Assembly (NCBI GenBank): GCA_017961625.1
Contig: JAGCWY010000119.1
Location: forward strand, 16,915 to 80,914
Reading direction: 5' to 3'
Source of the DNA: Ruminococcus sp.
Lineage (GTDB): Bacteria; Bacillota; Clostridia; Oscillospirales; Ruminococcaceae
Length of the DNA stretch: 64,000 nucleotides
Shown here: positions 8,352 through 17,162 of the stretch, piece by piece
Position numbering within the stretch: position 1 is the stretch's first letter
Layout of the letters: every line of letters begins with the position of its first letter
Made by a program: the position numbers and the translations under genes
Notes under the pieces: generated by a model
Told to the model about the DNA's origin: nothing
Database searches by the model: none
What the model saw: only the letters and a program-made list of their open reading frames with translations

Positions 8352-9338
8352 ATGGGCATAAGCATTTTGGGAATGGGAAGGTACGTGCCGGAGCAGGTAC
8401 TTACAAACGACGACTTCACCCGCTTCGTCGATACCAACGACGAGTGGATAAGCACGAGAACAGGTATAAAGGAGCGTCGTATGGCAGGCTGGGAGCCAAC
8501 CTGGTATATGGGCAGGGAAGCTGCAATGAGTGCTATAAAATCAGCCGGCATAGACCCTGCGGATATAGGGCTTGTCATATCATGTACGGCAACGTCTGAT
8601 TTTCATACTCCGAGTATGTCGAGCATAATCCAGCACCAGACAGGAGCTGTCAACGCAGCCGCATTCGATATGAACGCTGCCTGTTCTGGCTTCGTATATG
8701 CGCTGGATACCGCAAGACGCTTTTTAGAAACCGACGACAACATGAAGTACGTGCTGGTAGTTGCAAATGAAGCGCTCTCGCGCTTTATAGATTTTTCGGA
8801 CAGAGCCTCATGCATACTATTCGGCGACGGAGCTGCTGCAGCAGTAGTTGAGAAGAGTGACAAGCTCTTTTCTTCGCATCTCGGCTCTGACGGAAGCGGC
8901 GCAGAGCTCCTCTGCGCTAGAGCATTGAATGTAGCTCCTGAGGTGGCTCTGAAAAACGGCTTCAAGGACCCTTTCCCGGAAATGGAGCTCCACAAGCTTC
9001 GCCAGAACGGCAAGGAGGTATACAAGTTCGCGGTACAGGCACTGCCGAGAGCCTTCGAGCTGGCGGCGGAAAAGGTCAATATAACCAAGGACGATATAGA
9101 CTGGTTCGTGCCTCATCAGGCGAATATAAGGATAATAGAGACGGCTGCCAAGAAGCTGGGCGCACCTATGGAGAAGTTCATAGTTACACTCGACCATTAC
9201 GGAAATACTTCCAGCGCTTCCATACCACTTGCCCTCTGCGAGAGCATAGAAAATGGACTGATCAAGCGCGGACAGAAGCTTGCCCTTATCGGTTTCGGAG
9301 CAGGTCTTACCTACGGTGGAATAATACTGGAATACTGA
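8352..9338 (+). CDS. fabH: Beta-ketoacyl-ACP synthase III
   Basis: 328 residues. Starts fatty-acid synthesis by condensing acetyl- or branched acyl-CoA with malonyl-ACP. The catalytic triad is visible: Cys111 in NAACSGF, His in VPHQANIRI and Asn in HYGNTSSAS. The ATG at 8352 is chosen because GAGGAGC lies about eight bases upstream and the protein then begins MGISILGMGRYVPEQ as in the family; an in-frame ATG at 8331 would add seven residues without a ribosome site. First gene of the plus-strand fab/acc operon. Confidence 0.96.
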   Translation: MGISILGMGRYVPEQVLTNDDFTRFVDTNDEWISTRTGIKERRMAGWEPTWYMGREAAMSAIKSAGIDPADIGLVISCTATSDFHTPSMSSIIQHQTGAVNAAAFDMNAACSGFVYALDTARRFLETDDNMKYVLVVANEALSRFIDFSDRASCILFGDGAAAAVVEKSDKLFSSHLGSDGSGAELLCARALNVAPEVALKNGFKDPFPEMELHKLRQNGKEVYKFAVQALPRAFELAAEKVNITKDDIDWFVPHQANIRIIETAAKKLGAPMEKFIVTLDHYGNTSSASIPLALCESIENGLIKRGQKLALIGFGAGLTYGGIILEY

Positions 9339-9430
9339 TCTTCAAAGCTGTCGGCCATTAGCTTATACCGCACGTAAGAGCTCACAACAGGCTAAGGACT
9401 AAAAGCTAAACTATAACAAGGAGAACTACT

Positions 9431-10357
9431 ATGAAAACACGCATCACTGAGCTTCTCGGCTGTGAATACCCAATAATACAGGGCGGTATGGCATGGGTGG
9501 CCGAGCATACACTCGCTTCCGCAGTATCAAATGCAGGCGGAATAGGTCTTATCGCAGGAGGTAGCGCTCCTATCGACTATCTCCGAGAGCAGATACGCTT
9601 CTGCAAGGAAAAGACAAACAAGCCTTTCGGCGTTAATATAATGCTTATGAGTCCCAATGCCGATGACCTGGCACAGCTCTGCATAGACGAGGGCGTCAGG
9701 GTCATAACCACAGGTGCCGGTAACCCCGGAAAGTACATGGCTGCATGGAAGGAAGCAGGCATAAAGGTAATGCCGGTAGTCCCCTCTGTAGCTCTTGCAA
9801 AGAGAATGGAAAAGTCCGGAGCTGACGCTGTTATCGCTGAGGGTACGGAGTCTGGCGGACATATCGGCGAGAATACGACAATGTGTCTCGTGCCCCAGGT
9901 CGTTGATGCGGTGGAGATACCTGTCATTGCAGCAGGCGGTATCGCTGACGGAAGAGGTATGGCGGCAGCCTTCATGCTCGGTGCTGAGGGCGTGCAGATA
10001 GGCACACGCTTCCTTGCCTCGGAGGAGTGTCAGATACATCCTACTTTCAAGGATCTCGTCATAAAGGCGAAGGATACGGACAATATAGTAACGGGACGTT
10101 ATACTGGTCACCCGTGCAGGAATATAAAGACTAAATTCGCAAAGAAGCTCGCGACAGGCGAGAAGGAAGGCACACTCTCTCCCGAGGAGTTCGAGCAGCT
10201 CACAGTGGGAGCTCTCCGCAGAGCCGTGGTTGACGGCGACGTGGAAAGCGGCTCATTCCTCTGCGGAGCTATATCCGGTATGGTCAACGACATAAAGAGC
10301 TGTGCTGAAATTGTAAAGGAAATAAACGATGGAGCGGAGAAGCTCCTGAAGCTATGA
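9431..10357 (+). CDS. fabK: FMN-dependent enoyl-ACP reductase II
   Basis: 308 residues. Performs the last reduction of each elongation cycle in species that use FabK rather than FabI; no fabI is seen here. A TIM-barrel flavoprotein of the nitronate monooxygenase-like family: N-terminal YPIIQGGMAWV, SNAGGIGLIAGG, the FMN/substrate segment EGTESGGHIGE, IPVIAAGGI and the phosphate-binding EGVQIGTRFLASEE. AAGGAG lies eight bases before the ATG. Its last bases overlap the next small gene (ATGA). Confidence 0.95.
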   Translation: MKTRITELLGCEYPIIQGGMAWVAEHTLASAVSNAGGIGLIAGGSAPIDYLREQIRFCKEKTNKPFGVNIMLMSPNADDLAQLCIDEGVRVITTGAGNPGKYMAAWKEAGIKVMPVVPSVALAKRMEKSGADAVIAEGTESGGHIGENTTMCLVPQVVDAVEIPVIAAGGIADGRGMAAAFMLGAEGVQIGTRFLASEECQIHPTFKDLVIKAKDTDNIVTGRYTGHPCRNIKTKFAKKLATGEKEGTLSPEEFEQLTVGALRRAVVDGDVESGSFLCGAISGMVNDIKSCAEIVKEINDGAEKLLKL

Positions 10358-10548
10358 GATACAAGTACGTAAGGATGAAGTGCAGTATCGGCGGCATCTA
10401 TTATCACGAGACTGAGGATGGCAAGAGAAGTCCCCGTCAGGTGATAGAGGATATGGCTGCACAGGGCTACAGGTATGTTGGGAATGTACCGGTGCAGCTG
10501 GGCAGATACGGTGCTCTGACCGAATATGACATGATATTTGAATACTGA
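10354..10548 (+). CDS. Small DUF4177-like protein
   Basis: 64 residues, starting MRYKYVRMKCSIGG, with a middle segment RQVIEDMAAQGYRYVG and ending YDMIFEY. This is the beta-alpha-beta pattern of the DUF4177 family (short proteins with E-x-x-AxxGW/Y-x-h-V and a terminal hydrophobic strand). It overlaps fabK by four bases (ATGA), so it is probably co-translated. It occupies the position where fabD usually stands. Function unknown; a regulatory or accessory role in lipid synthesis is only a guess. Confidence 0.7.
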   Translation: MRYKYVRMKCSIGGIYYHETEDGKRSPRQVIEDMAAQGYRYVGNVPVQLGRYGALTEYDMIFEY

Positions 10549-10605
10549 GAAAGTTACATTTGTAACTGAGAAAGTGACATTCTTCACGTTCAAAACTGCG
10601 TGAAG
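10543..10605 (+). promoter_or_regulatory. Inverted and direct repeats between fabK unit and fabG
   Basis: ACTGAGAAAGTTACATT is repeated as ACTGAGAAAGTGACATT 22 bases further on. Between them GTTACA-TT-TGTAAC (10553-10566) is a perfect dyad. A second perfect stem CTTCACG (10582-10588) / CGTGAAG (10599-10605) follows. There is no T-run, so a terminator is unlikely; a protein-binding site or processing element before fabG is plausible. Confidence 0.4.
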
Positions 10606-10653
10606 TCATGATAGAATTAAAGCATCAGTCCAATGAAAACGGAGGAAACAATA

Positions 10654-11394
10654 ATGGCAACAGCAATAATCACGGGCGCTTCACAGGGAATAGGCGCCTG
10701 CATCGCAAAAAGACTTGCACAGGACGGCTTTGACGTAGTAATAAATCACTATCCCAGTGACGGAGATAAGGAAAAGGCTCTCGCAGTTGCGGAGGAGTGC
10801 CGTAGCTTCGGTGTAAAGGCTGAGTGCTATGCGGCTGACGTATCGAAATTTGACCAGTGTGAAGCTATGGTGAAGCAGATAAAGGCTGATTTTGGTACTA
10901 TAGATGCACTTGTGAACAACGCAGGCATCACAAAGGATAAGCTCCTTGCAAGAATGAGCGAGGAGGAGTATGACGCAGTCATCGCTGTTAACCAGAAGAG
11001 CGTGTTCAATATGACTAAGCAGGTCACCGCTGTAATGATGAAGCAGAGAAGCGGCAGGATAGTCAATGTAGCTTCCGTTGCGGGACTGTACGGCAATCCC
11101 GGACAGATGAATTATTCCGCCTCCAAAGCTGCCATAATCGGCATGACAAAGACTACAGCCAAGGAATTCGGTTCGAGAAATATCACCTGCAACGCTGTTG
11201 CACCGGGACTTATAAGAACTCCCATGACAGAGGTCCTTCCGGAGGAGCTTAAGGCGAAGATGATAGAGGCTGTAGCTCTCAGGAGATACGGTGAGCCTGA
11301 GGAGATAGCATCAGTTGTATCCTTCCTCGTATCTGACAATGCTTCTTACGTTACGGGACAGGTGATAGAAATATCCGGCGGACTTTCAATGTAA
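10654..11394 (+). CDS. fabG: 3-oxoacyl-ACP reductase
   Basis: 246 residues. NADPH-dependent reduction of beta-ketoacyl-ACP. Short-chain dehydrogenase features: cofactor loop TGASQGIG (7-14), NNAG (88-91), and catalytic Ser141, Tyr154 and Lys158 in the YSASK motif. The start at 10654 is chosen because GGAGG (10641-10645) lies eight bases upstream and the length equals the usual FabG; an upstream in-frame ATG at 10633 lacks a ribosome site. Part of the fab operon, 77 bases before fabF. Confidence 0.97.
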   Translation: MATAIITGASQGIGACIAKRLAQDGFDVVINHYPSDGDKEKALAVAEECRSFGVKAECYAADVSKFDQCEAMVKQIKADFGTIDALVNNAGITKDKLLARMSEEEYDAVIAVNQKSVFNMTKQVTAVMMKQRSGRIVNVASVAGLYGNPGQMNYSASKAAIIGMTKTTAKEFGSRNITCNAVAPGLIRTPMTEVLPEELKAKMIEAVALRRYGEPEEIASVVSFLVSDNASYVTGQVIEISGGLSM

Positions 11395-11471
11395 CATTAT
11401 CAACAGTCGCAGTATGGGGCGAAAGCTCCGGACGCACCAAAAATCTTAATAAATAGCAGAAAGGGAAAAAT

Positions 11472-12731
11472 ATGAGCAGAAGAGTTGTTATCACGGGAAT
11501 GGGAGCAGTAACTCCCCTCGGAACTGGCGTTGAAAAGTTATGGGCAGGAATAAAGGAGAATAAGTTAGGCATATCGTTTATTGATATGTTCGATACAGAG
11601 CGCACTGGCGTGAAGATCGCGGGCGTGGTCAGAGACTTCAGCGAGGAGGAATACTACGGTGTGGCAGGCTGCTTCGACAAGAAGGAAGCAAAGCACATGG
11701 ATACCTTCACAAAGTATGCGGTAGTCGCAGCACATGAGGCTCTCACTGACGCTGGTACCGACCTGAAGGATCTTGATCCTTACAGAGTAGGTGTACTTGT
11801 TGGTTCCGGAATCGGCGGTGTAGACCTAACTCTTTCGGAGTACAGCAAATACCTTGAAAAAGGTCCGAGCAGAGTATCCGCTTTCTATATCCCCATGATG
11901 ATAAGCAATATGGCTGCCGGCACTATATCCATGAAAACCGGATTCAGAGGAGCCAATTTCGATATAACCACCGCTTGTGCGTCAAGCACTCACTCCATAG
12001 GCGAAGCCTTCCGCAAGATAAAGGACGGCTACCTTGATGCCTGTCTTGCCGGCGGCACAGAGTCCACAAGAGTGGAGTTCACCTTCGGCGGATTCTCGAA
12101 TATGAAGGCACTCACAAAGTCGAGCGACCTGACAAGAGCTTCCATACCCTTCGACAAGGAGCGCAGCGGCTTTGTACTTGGCGAGGGAAGCGCAGTTCTC
12201 GTGCTTGAGGAATACGAGCACGCAAAGGCAAGAGGCGCGAAGATATATGCGGAGCTGGCAGGCTACGGCGCTACCTGCGACGGATATCATATGACATCAC
12301 CCATGCCTTCCGGCGAAGCAGCCGCAAAGGGCATGGAGCTTGCAATGCAGGAAGCAGGTCTCAGACCTGAGGATATAGATTATATAAACGCACATGGCAC
12401 ATCGACAGGTCTCAACGACAAGTACGAGACAGCCGCTATAAAGCTCGCACTGGGCGAGAAGGACGCAAGGAGAGTAAAGATAAGCTCCACCAAGTCCATG
12501 ATAGGACATCTTCTCGGCGCAGCAGGCGCTGTGGAAGCAGTGGTATGCGCGAAGTCCGTACAGGAGGGCTTTATTCACGCAACTGTGGGATATAAGGTAC
12601 CCGATGAGGAGTGCGACCTCGATTACTGCGGAAGCGGCAATATTGAGCAGGAGGTCAATGCCGTCCTTTCAAATTCTCTTGGATTTGGCGGACATAACGC
12701 AACTCTTTGCTTCACAAGGGTAAAGGACTAA
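11472..12731 (+). CDS. fabF: Beta-ketoacyl-ACP synthase II
   Basis: 419 residues, slightly longer than the E. coli enzyme. Elongating condensing enzyme: catalytic Cys169 in TTACASSTHSIGEA, His in INAHGTSTGLND and His in MIGHLLGAAGA, with the conserved Lys in SSTKSMIGH. Internal residues 34-66 contain the FDTERTGVKIAG segment typical of FabF. Only twelve bases separate it from accB, linking elongation and malonyl-CoA supply in one transcript. Confidence 0.97.
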   Translation: MSRRVVITGMGAVTPLGTGVEKLWAGIKENKLGISFIDMFDTERTGVKIAGVVRDFSEEEYYGVAGCFDKKEAKHMDTFTKYAVVAAHEALTDAGTDLKDLDPYRVGVLVGSGIGGVDLTLSEYSKYLEKGPSRVSAFYIPMMISNMAAGTISMKTGFRGANFDITTACASSTHSIGEAFRKIKDGYLDACLAGGTESTRVEFTFGGFSNMKALTKSSDLTRASIPFDKERSGFVLGEGSAVLVLEEYEHAKARGAKIYAELAGYGATCDGYHMTSPMPSGEAAAKGMELAMQEAGLRPEDIDYINAHGTSTGLNDKYETAAIKLALGEKDARRVKISSTKSMIGHLLGAAGAVEAVVCAKSVQEGFIHATVGYKVPDEECDLDYCGSGNIEQEVNAVLSNSLGFGGHNATLCFTRVKD

Positions 12732-12743
12732 GGAGGATATTTA

Positions 12744-13208
12744 ATGGAGAAAATCTACGGTCAGATAGATCTTGAAACGATCGAGAAGCTCGCTGACATA
12801 ATTAATAAAAAAGAGCTTTCAGAGCTTACTATCGCAAACGGCGAAAAAAGCATCACACTGAAGGGCAGGAAATGTATACCGCCAATGGCAGTGCCGGCGG
12901 CTCAAGTTCAGGTTCCTGTGTCTGTAGAGAGCACCCTTTCGGCAAGCGAAGCATTAATGGCTGAGGAGGTAAGCGGAAAGGTAGTAAGATCGCCTATCGT
13001 AGGCACCTTCTACTCGGCTCCCTCACCTGACAAGCCGCCTTTTGTAAAGACTGGCGACGAGGTGAAGAAGGGCGACGTAATAATGATAATCGAGTCCATG
13101 AAGCTGATGAACGAGATACAGTCCGAGTACGATGGAACGGTTGAGCAGATACTGGTCTCCGACGGTCAGGCTGTAGAGTTCGATCAGCCTATCATGGTCA
13201 TAAAATAA
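12744..13208 (+). CDS. accB: Biotin carboxyl carrier protein of acetyl-CoA carboxylase
   Basis: 154 residues. Carries the CO2-bearing biotin between AccC and AccAD. The N-terminal region (LETIEKLADIINKKELSEL) and a flexible Ala/Val/Pro linker are followed by the biotinyl domain from about residue 77; the biotinylated Lys120 is in ESMKLMNE. AGGAGG sits eight bases before the ATG. The stop overlaps the start of the next membrane gene (TAATG). Confidence 0.96.
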   Translation: MEKIYGQIDLETIEKLADIINKKELSELTIANGEKSITLKGRKCIPPMAVPAAQVQVPVSVESTLSASEALMAEEVSGKVVRSPIVGTFYSAPSPDKPPFVKTGDEVKKGDVIMIIESMKLMNEIQSEYDGTVEQILVSDGQAVEFDQPIMVIK

Positions 13209-13801
13209 TGGAATATAAGTACATTACGCAGGAAATCATAGAAAAGGGCAACGTTAATATCACATCTCCTGAGATGTTCGAGGAAGCAAGACGGTACAAC
13301 ATAGAAGCTGTCAAGAATTATAAGAAGCGCTATAGTATAAAGATCGCGTTCGGTTTATGGATAGCCGCGCAGGTGATATACGTGATATTCTGCGCTGTGA
13401 ACAGCATGGATATGCAGAACAGCTATGACAGGGCGACAAAGACAAGTATGCCGGCATGGCGAATAGCTCTCGGAGCATTGGGAGTTGTTGCTTACCTGGG
13501 ACTGATGTTCTGGTTTGCCTTCCACAACGGCAGCCGTGACAAGAAGACACTTTGCCTTGCTTCACTGCCCATAATAGGTTTTTCGCTGTACTTTGCAGGT
13601 ATCCCCTTGGGTAATTACATTATAGGATATCTTTATGAGAGGTCGGAGGACTATTTCTCGAAACAGCTGGGTTATCCCTCTTTTCCGAGACTTGTAACAA
13701 ATTCTGTATACAGCAGTGCGGATAATCTCAAGGACCTTTCTTATGACAGCATACGTGATAAAGCCCGAAGGGATCACCCCGACGACGGTTCTTTTCTCTG
13801 A
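13208..13801 (+). CDS. Membrane protein of unknown function, paralogue A
   Basis: 197 residues. The N-terminal ~45 residues are polar (MEYKYITQEIIEKGNVNIT...), followed by four hydrophobic segments (about 46-65, 85-105, 113-133 and a weaker one near 135-150) and a C-terminal cytosol-like tail. It is clearly related to the following gene: both begin ME(Y/L)KYITQ, share NITS(P/A)(E/D)M(F/Y) and have a GLW(I/L) first helix. It starts within the accB stop codon (TAATG), so expression is coupled to acetyl-CoA carboxylase. I recognise no family. Confidence 0.8.
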   Translation: MEYKYITQEIIEKGNVNITSPEMFEEARRYNIEAVKNYKKRYSIKIAFGLWIAAQVIYVIFCAVNSMDMQNSYDRATKTSMPAWRIALGALGVVAYLGLMFWFAFHNGSRDKKTLCLASLPIIGFSLYFAGIPLGNYIIGYLYERSEDYFSKQLGYPSFPRLVTNSVYSSADNLKDLSYDSIRDKARRDHPDDGSFL

Positions 13802-13805
13802 TATT

Positions 13806-14468
13806 ATGGAACTTAAATATATAACACAGAAAAATATAGATGAATGTCATATCAACATCACATCTGCTGATATGTATGTCGAATTCAAGGAATACAATCA
13901 GCGTATGCTGGATATGCAGAAGAGACGCCGGAGATTTCTCCGCGATTGCTGGGGACTCTGGCTGGTTAATCTGGTAGCACTGTCTGCGGGACTGATATCT
14001 GCTGTACTGATGAGCAGTAAAAGCGTAATGTTTCTGTTGTGTATCCTGCTTGCGGCAGTTTACCTGTTCTTCATGGTGAACTATATAGGGATACGCAAGA
14101 TATACAGCTGGAAGACAGGTCTTGTAATAAGTGTGACAGGTCTTGCATTAAGTTTGATACTTATACCCATGATAATTCCTTTTTTAGCTCTTGTTATTGC
14201 AAATCCCGTACTCATCCATCTGATGGAAAAGGAAGACAGCAGTATCAGGAACGAAACGGGTTATCCCCATTTTACACAGCTTGTAGGCTCGTTCAAGAGC
14301 TTTGTCAAGGACGGCGAGGTCTACGGCGTAGGGGATGGCGTTTTTTACGGAGCAGGACTACAGTCCGAAAGCGCAGAACAGGTGCCCGAAGACCCTTTTG
14401 CAAAGTACAGGATACGTCCCGAGGATGATATGGGAATGCTTGCAGATAACGATGTAAATAAGGAGTAA
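13806..14468 (+). CDS. Membrane protein of unknown function, paralogue B
   Basis: 220 residues beginning MELKYITQKNIDECHINITS, so the start at 13806 is chosen by homology to the gene before it; an in-frame ATG at 13716 would overlap that gene by 85 bases. About four hydrophobic segments lie between residues 47 and 150, followed by a polar tail with an acidic end (PEDDMGMLADNDVNKE). Both copies share a motif just after the last helix (ETGYPHFTQLV here, QLGYPSFPRLV in paralogue A). It lies four bases after A and five before fabZ. Possible tandem duplication inside the fab/acc operon; function unknown. Confidence 0.8.
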   Translation: MELKYITQKNIDECHINITSADMYVEFKEYNQRMLDMQKRRRRFLRDCWGLWLVNLVALSAGLISAVLMSSKSVMFLLCILLAAVYLFFMVNYIGIRKIYSWKTGLVISVTGLALSLILIPMIIPFLALVIANPVLIHLMEKEDSSIRNETGYPHFTQLVGSFKSFVKDGEVYGVGDGVFYGAGLQSESAEQVPEDPFAKYRIRPEDDMGMLADNDVNKE

Positions 14469-14473
14469 TCAAA

Positions 14474-14917
14474 ATGTCTGATATACTTATGAATAAAGAA
14501 CAGATAATGGAAATAATTCCTCACCGTGACCCCTTTCTACTCATCGACGAGATAGTTGATATGGAAGTGGGAGTTAGGGTACACGCAAGGAAGTACATCA
14601 AGGAGGATGACTTCTGGTTCAAGGGACATTTTCCGGGATACCCGGTAACTCCCGGAGTTCTCATGGTGGAGATGCTTGCGCAGGCAGGAGCTGTATGTAT
14701 GCTCTCAAAGCCTGAGTTCAAGGGAAAGCTTGGCCTTTTCGGAGGCATAGACAAGGCTAAGTTCCGCAGACAGGTGGTTCCCGGCGACGTCCTTGACCTT
14801 GAGGTGGAGATGATACGTCAGCGCGGACCTGTGGGTACAGGACAGGCGCTTGCGTCCGTAGGCGGCGAAAAGGCTGTATCCTGTGAGATAACCTTTGTTA
14901 TCACAGACAATAAATAA
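14474..14917 (+). CDS. fabZ: 3-hydroxyacyl-ACP dehydratase
   Basis: 147 residues, hot-dog fold dehydratase of the elongation cycle. The active-site His lies in GHFPGYPVTPGVLMVEMLAQ (here split by normal spacing) and the catalytic Glu in the same helix. The N-terminal IMEIIPHRDPFLLIDEI is the classical FabZ signature. Five bases after paralogue B and 22 before accC, same operon. Confidence 0.97.
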   Translation: MSDILMNKEQIMEIIPHRDPFLLIDEIVDMEVGVRVHARKYIKEDDFWFKGHFPGYPVTPGVLMVEMLAQAGAVCMLSKPEFKGKLGLFGGIDKAKFRRQVVPGDVLDLEVEMIRQRGPVGTGQALASVGGEKAVSCEITFVITDNK

Positions 14918-14939
14918 TCCATACGGGGGATAATCGTAA

Positions 14940-16292
14940 ATGTTCAAGAAAGTACTTATCGCCAACAGAGGCGAGATAGCTGTACGAATAATAAGAGCGT
15001 GCAGAGAGCTCAGCATACGCTGTGTGGCGGTATACTCCACAGCGGACCGCAACTCTCTCCATGCGCAGATAGCTGACGAGGCGGTATGTATAGGACCGCC
15101 TGCAACAAAGGACAGCTATCTTAATATGAATGCAATAATACAGGCGGCTATAAATACCGGCGCTGAGGCTATTCACCCCGGATTCGGTTTTCTCTCCGAG
15201 AACGCCGAGTTCGCAAAGCTATGTGAAGCAAATGGCATAGTTTTCATAGGACCTTCATACAAGTCCATAGAAATGCTCGGTGACAAGGCTGCTGCAAAGG
15301 AGACAATGGCAGCTGCCGGAGTACCTGTTATCCCTGGCTCAAATGGAGCTGTAAAGACCTTGAAGGAAGCCAAGAAGATAGCCGAAAAGGCAGGCTATCC
15401 CGTACTTGTGAAGGCTTCCGCAGGCGGCGGCGGACGTGGTATACGCCGTGTTGACAATCCTGATGAGCTTGAGGCTCAGATGACGGCGGCACAGCAGGAG
15501 GCGAAGAATTTCTTTGGCGACGATGCTGTATATATCGAGAAATTCCTTGTTGATCCCCACCATGTGGAGATACAGATAATAGCTGATAAACACGGCAACT
15601 ATATACACCTCTGCGAGCGTGACTGCTCCATGCAGCGCCGTAACCAGAAGATGTTGGAGGAGTGTCCCAGCCCTATCGTGGACGAGGAGCTCCGCAAGAA
15701 AATGGGAGCTGCTGCGGTGACAGCTGCAAAGGAGTGCGGATACTACAACGCAGGTACTATTGAGTTCCTCGTTGACGAGAAACGTGATTTTTACTTCATG
15801 GAAATGAATACTAGGATACAGGTCGAGCATCCTATAACCGAGGAAGTAACTGGATTTGACCTTGTAAAGGCACAGATAGAGATAGCTGACGGCAAGCCTC
15901 TTGAAATAAAGCAGGAGGATGTAAAGATGCGCGGCCACGCTATCGAATGCAGGATAAATGCGGAAAATCCCGACAAGGGTTTCCGTCCCTCACCGGGCAC
16001 CATCACGGCGCTGTATATGCCGGGCGGACCGGGAATAAGAATAGACGGAGCAGTATATCAGGGCTATACCATAACCCCTTACTACGACTCCATGATTAGC
16101 AAGCTCATCGCACACGGCTCCGACCGAGAGGACGCCATAAACAAGATGAGATGGGCACTTTCAGAGTTCATCGTTGAGGGAGTGGATACAAATATAGATT
16201 TCCAGCTCGGAATAATCAGAAATGCCGATTTCAAGGCAGGAAAGTATGATATCGGTTTCCTTGGAAGGTATATGGAAGAAAAGAAGAAATAA
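14940..16292 (+). CDS. accC: Biotin carboxylase subunit of acetyl-CoA carboxylase
   Basis: 450 residues, full length. ATP-dependent carboxylation of the biotin on AccB. N-terminal KVLIANRGEIAVRIIRA, the glycine-rich ATP loop KASAGGGGRGIRR, the HHVEIQI segment, the catalytic EMNTRIQVEHPITEE and the C-terminal RINAENP are all present. GGGGGAT lies near the expected ribosome-site distance. Typical member of the family with no anomalies seen. Confidence 0.98.
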   Translation: MFKKVLIANRGEIAVRIIRACRELSIRCVAVYSTADRNSLHAQIADEAVCIGPPATKDSYLNMNAIIQAAINTGAEAIHPGFGFLSENAEFAKLCEANGIVFIGPSYKSIEMLGDKAAAKETMAAAGVPVIPGSNGAVKTLKEAKKIAEKAGYPVLVKASAGGGGRGIRRVDNPDELEAQMTAAQQEAKNFFGDDAVYIEKFLVDPHHVEIQIIADKHGNYIHLCERDCSMQRRNQKMLEECPSPIVDEELRKKMGAAAVTAAKECGYYNAGTIEFLVDEKRDFYFMEMNTRIQVEHPITEEVTGFDLVKAQIEIADGKPLEIKQEDVKMRGHAIECRINAENPDKGFRPSPGTITALYMPGGPGIRIDGAVYQGYTITPYYDSMISKLIAHGSDREDAINKMRWALSEFIVEGVDTNIDFQLGIIRNADFKAGKYDIGFLGRYMEEKKK

Positions 16293-16314
16293 AACGGGAA
16301 TGCGGTGACAAGAA

Positions 16315-17160
16315 TTGTTTGAGGATTTTTTTAACGTTGTAAAGAAGCGCTGGGGAGAGGGCGAAGAGGAATACAAGCCCCCAATGTTCAAATGTCCGCG
16401 CTGTCAGGGCACAAGTCCGTTGTCCAAATATGAGGAGCTCAGGAGAGTATGTCCCAAGTGCAACTATCACGGCAGACTTTCTTCCACGGAGCGTATCGCT
16501 ATAACTGTTGACAAGGACAGCTTCAGGGAGTTCAATGGGAAAATGAGGGGAGCAGACCCGCTTGATTTCCCGGACTATGCCGAAAAGCAGGCTGAACTCC
16601 GGGCAAGTACCGGTCTCAACGAAGCAGTTATAACGGGTACGGCTTCTATAAAAGGCTCACCCGTAGTGATAGGAGTAATGGATTCCCGTTTCATGATGGG
16701 AAGCATGGGAAGCGTCGTAGGGGAGAAGATAACAAGGGCTTTTGAGTATGCGACGGAGCACAGTCTCCCTGTTATAATGTTCACGGCTTCCGGCGGAGCC
16801 CGTATGCAGGAGGGTATAGTATCCCTTATGCAGATGGCAAAGACATCCGGCGCAGTAAAGCTCCACAGCGAGGCAGGCGGGCTTTATATATCCGTAATGA
16901 CAGACCCTACCACAGGCGGCGTTACTGCCAGCTTTGCGTCTCTGGGAGATATAATCATAGCAGAGCCAAAGGTACTTATCGGCTTTGCAGGCAGAAGAGT
17001 CATCGAGGGAACTATCAAGCAGAGACTTCCCGAGGACTTCCAGCTTGCCGAGTTCATGTATGAAAAAGGTTTTGTGGATATGATAGTTGAGCGCAGGAAG
17101 CTCAGAAGCGTGCTCTCACACCTTCTGAAGCTTCACGGATACGACGCTAAGGAGGTATGA
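16315..17160 (+). CDS. accD: Acetyl-CoA carboxylase carboxyltransferase beta subunit, TTG start
   Basis: 281 residues. Transfers the carboxyl group from biotin to acetyl-CoA with AccA. The N-terminal C4 zinc ribbon is visible (Cys27, Cys30, Cys46, Cys49), followed by the crotonase-like domain with MDSRFMMGSMGSVVGEKI and the oxyanion-type FTASGGARMQEG. No ATG suits the N-terminus: the frame begins with TTG at 16315, with GGTGA six bases upstream as a weak ribosome site. Weak initiation may limit its level relative to neighbours. Confidence 0.95.
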   Translation: MFEDFFNVVKKRWGEGEEEYKPPMFKCPRCQGTSPLSKYEELRRVCPKCNYHGRLSSTERIAITVDKDSFREFNGKMRGADPLDFPDYAEKQAELRASTGLNEAVITGTASIKGSPVVIGVMDSRFMMGSMGSVVGEKITRAFEYATEHSLPVIMFTASGGARMQEGIVSLMQMAKTSGAVKLHSEAGGLYISVMTDPTTGGVTASFASLGDIIIAEPKVLIGFAGRRVIEGTIKQRLPEDFQLAEFMYEKGFVDMIVERRKLRSVLSHLLKLHGYDAKEV

Positions 17161-17162
17161 GC

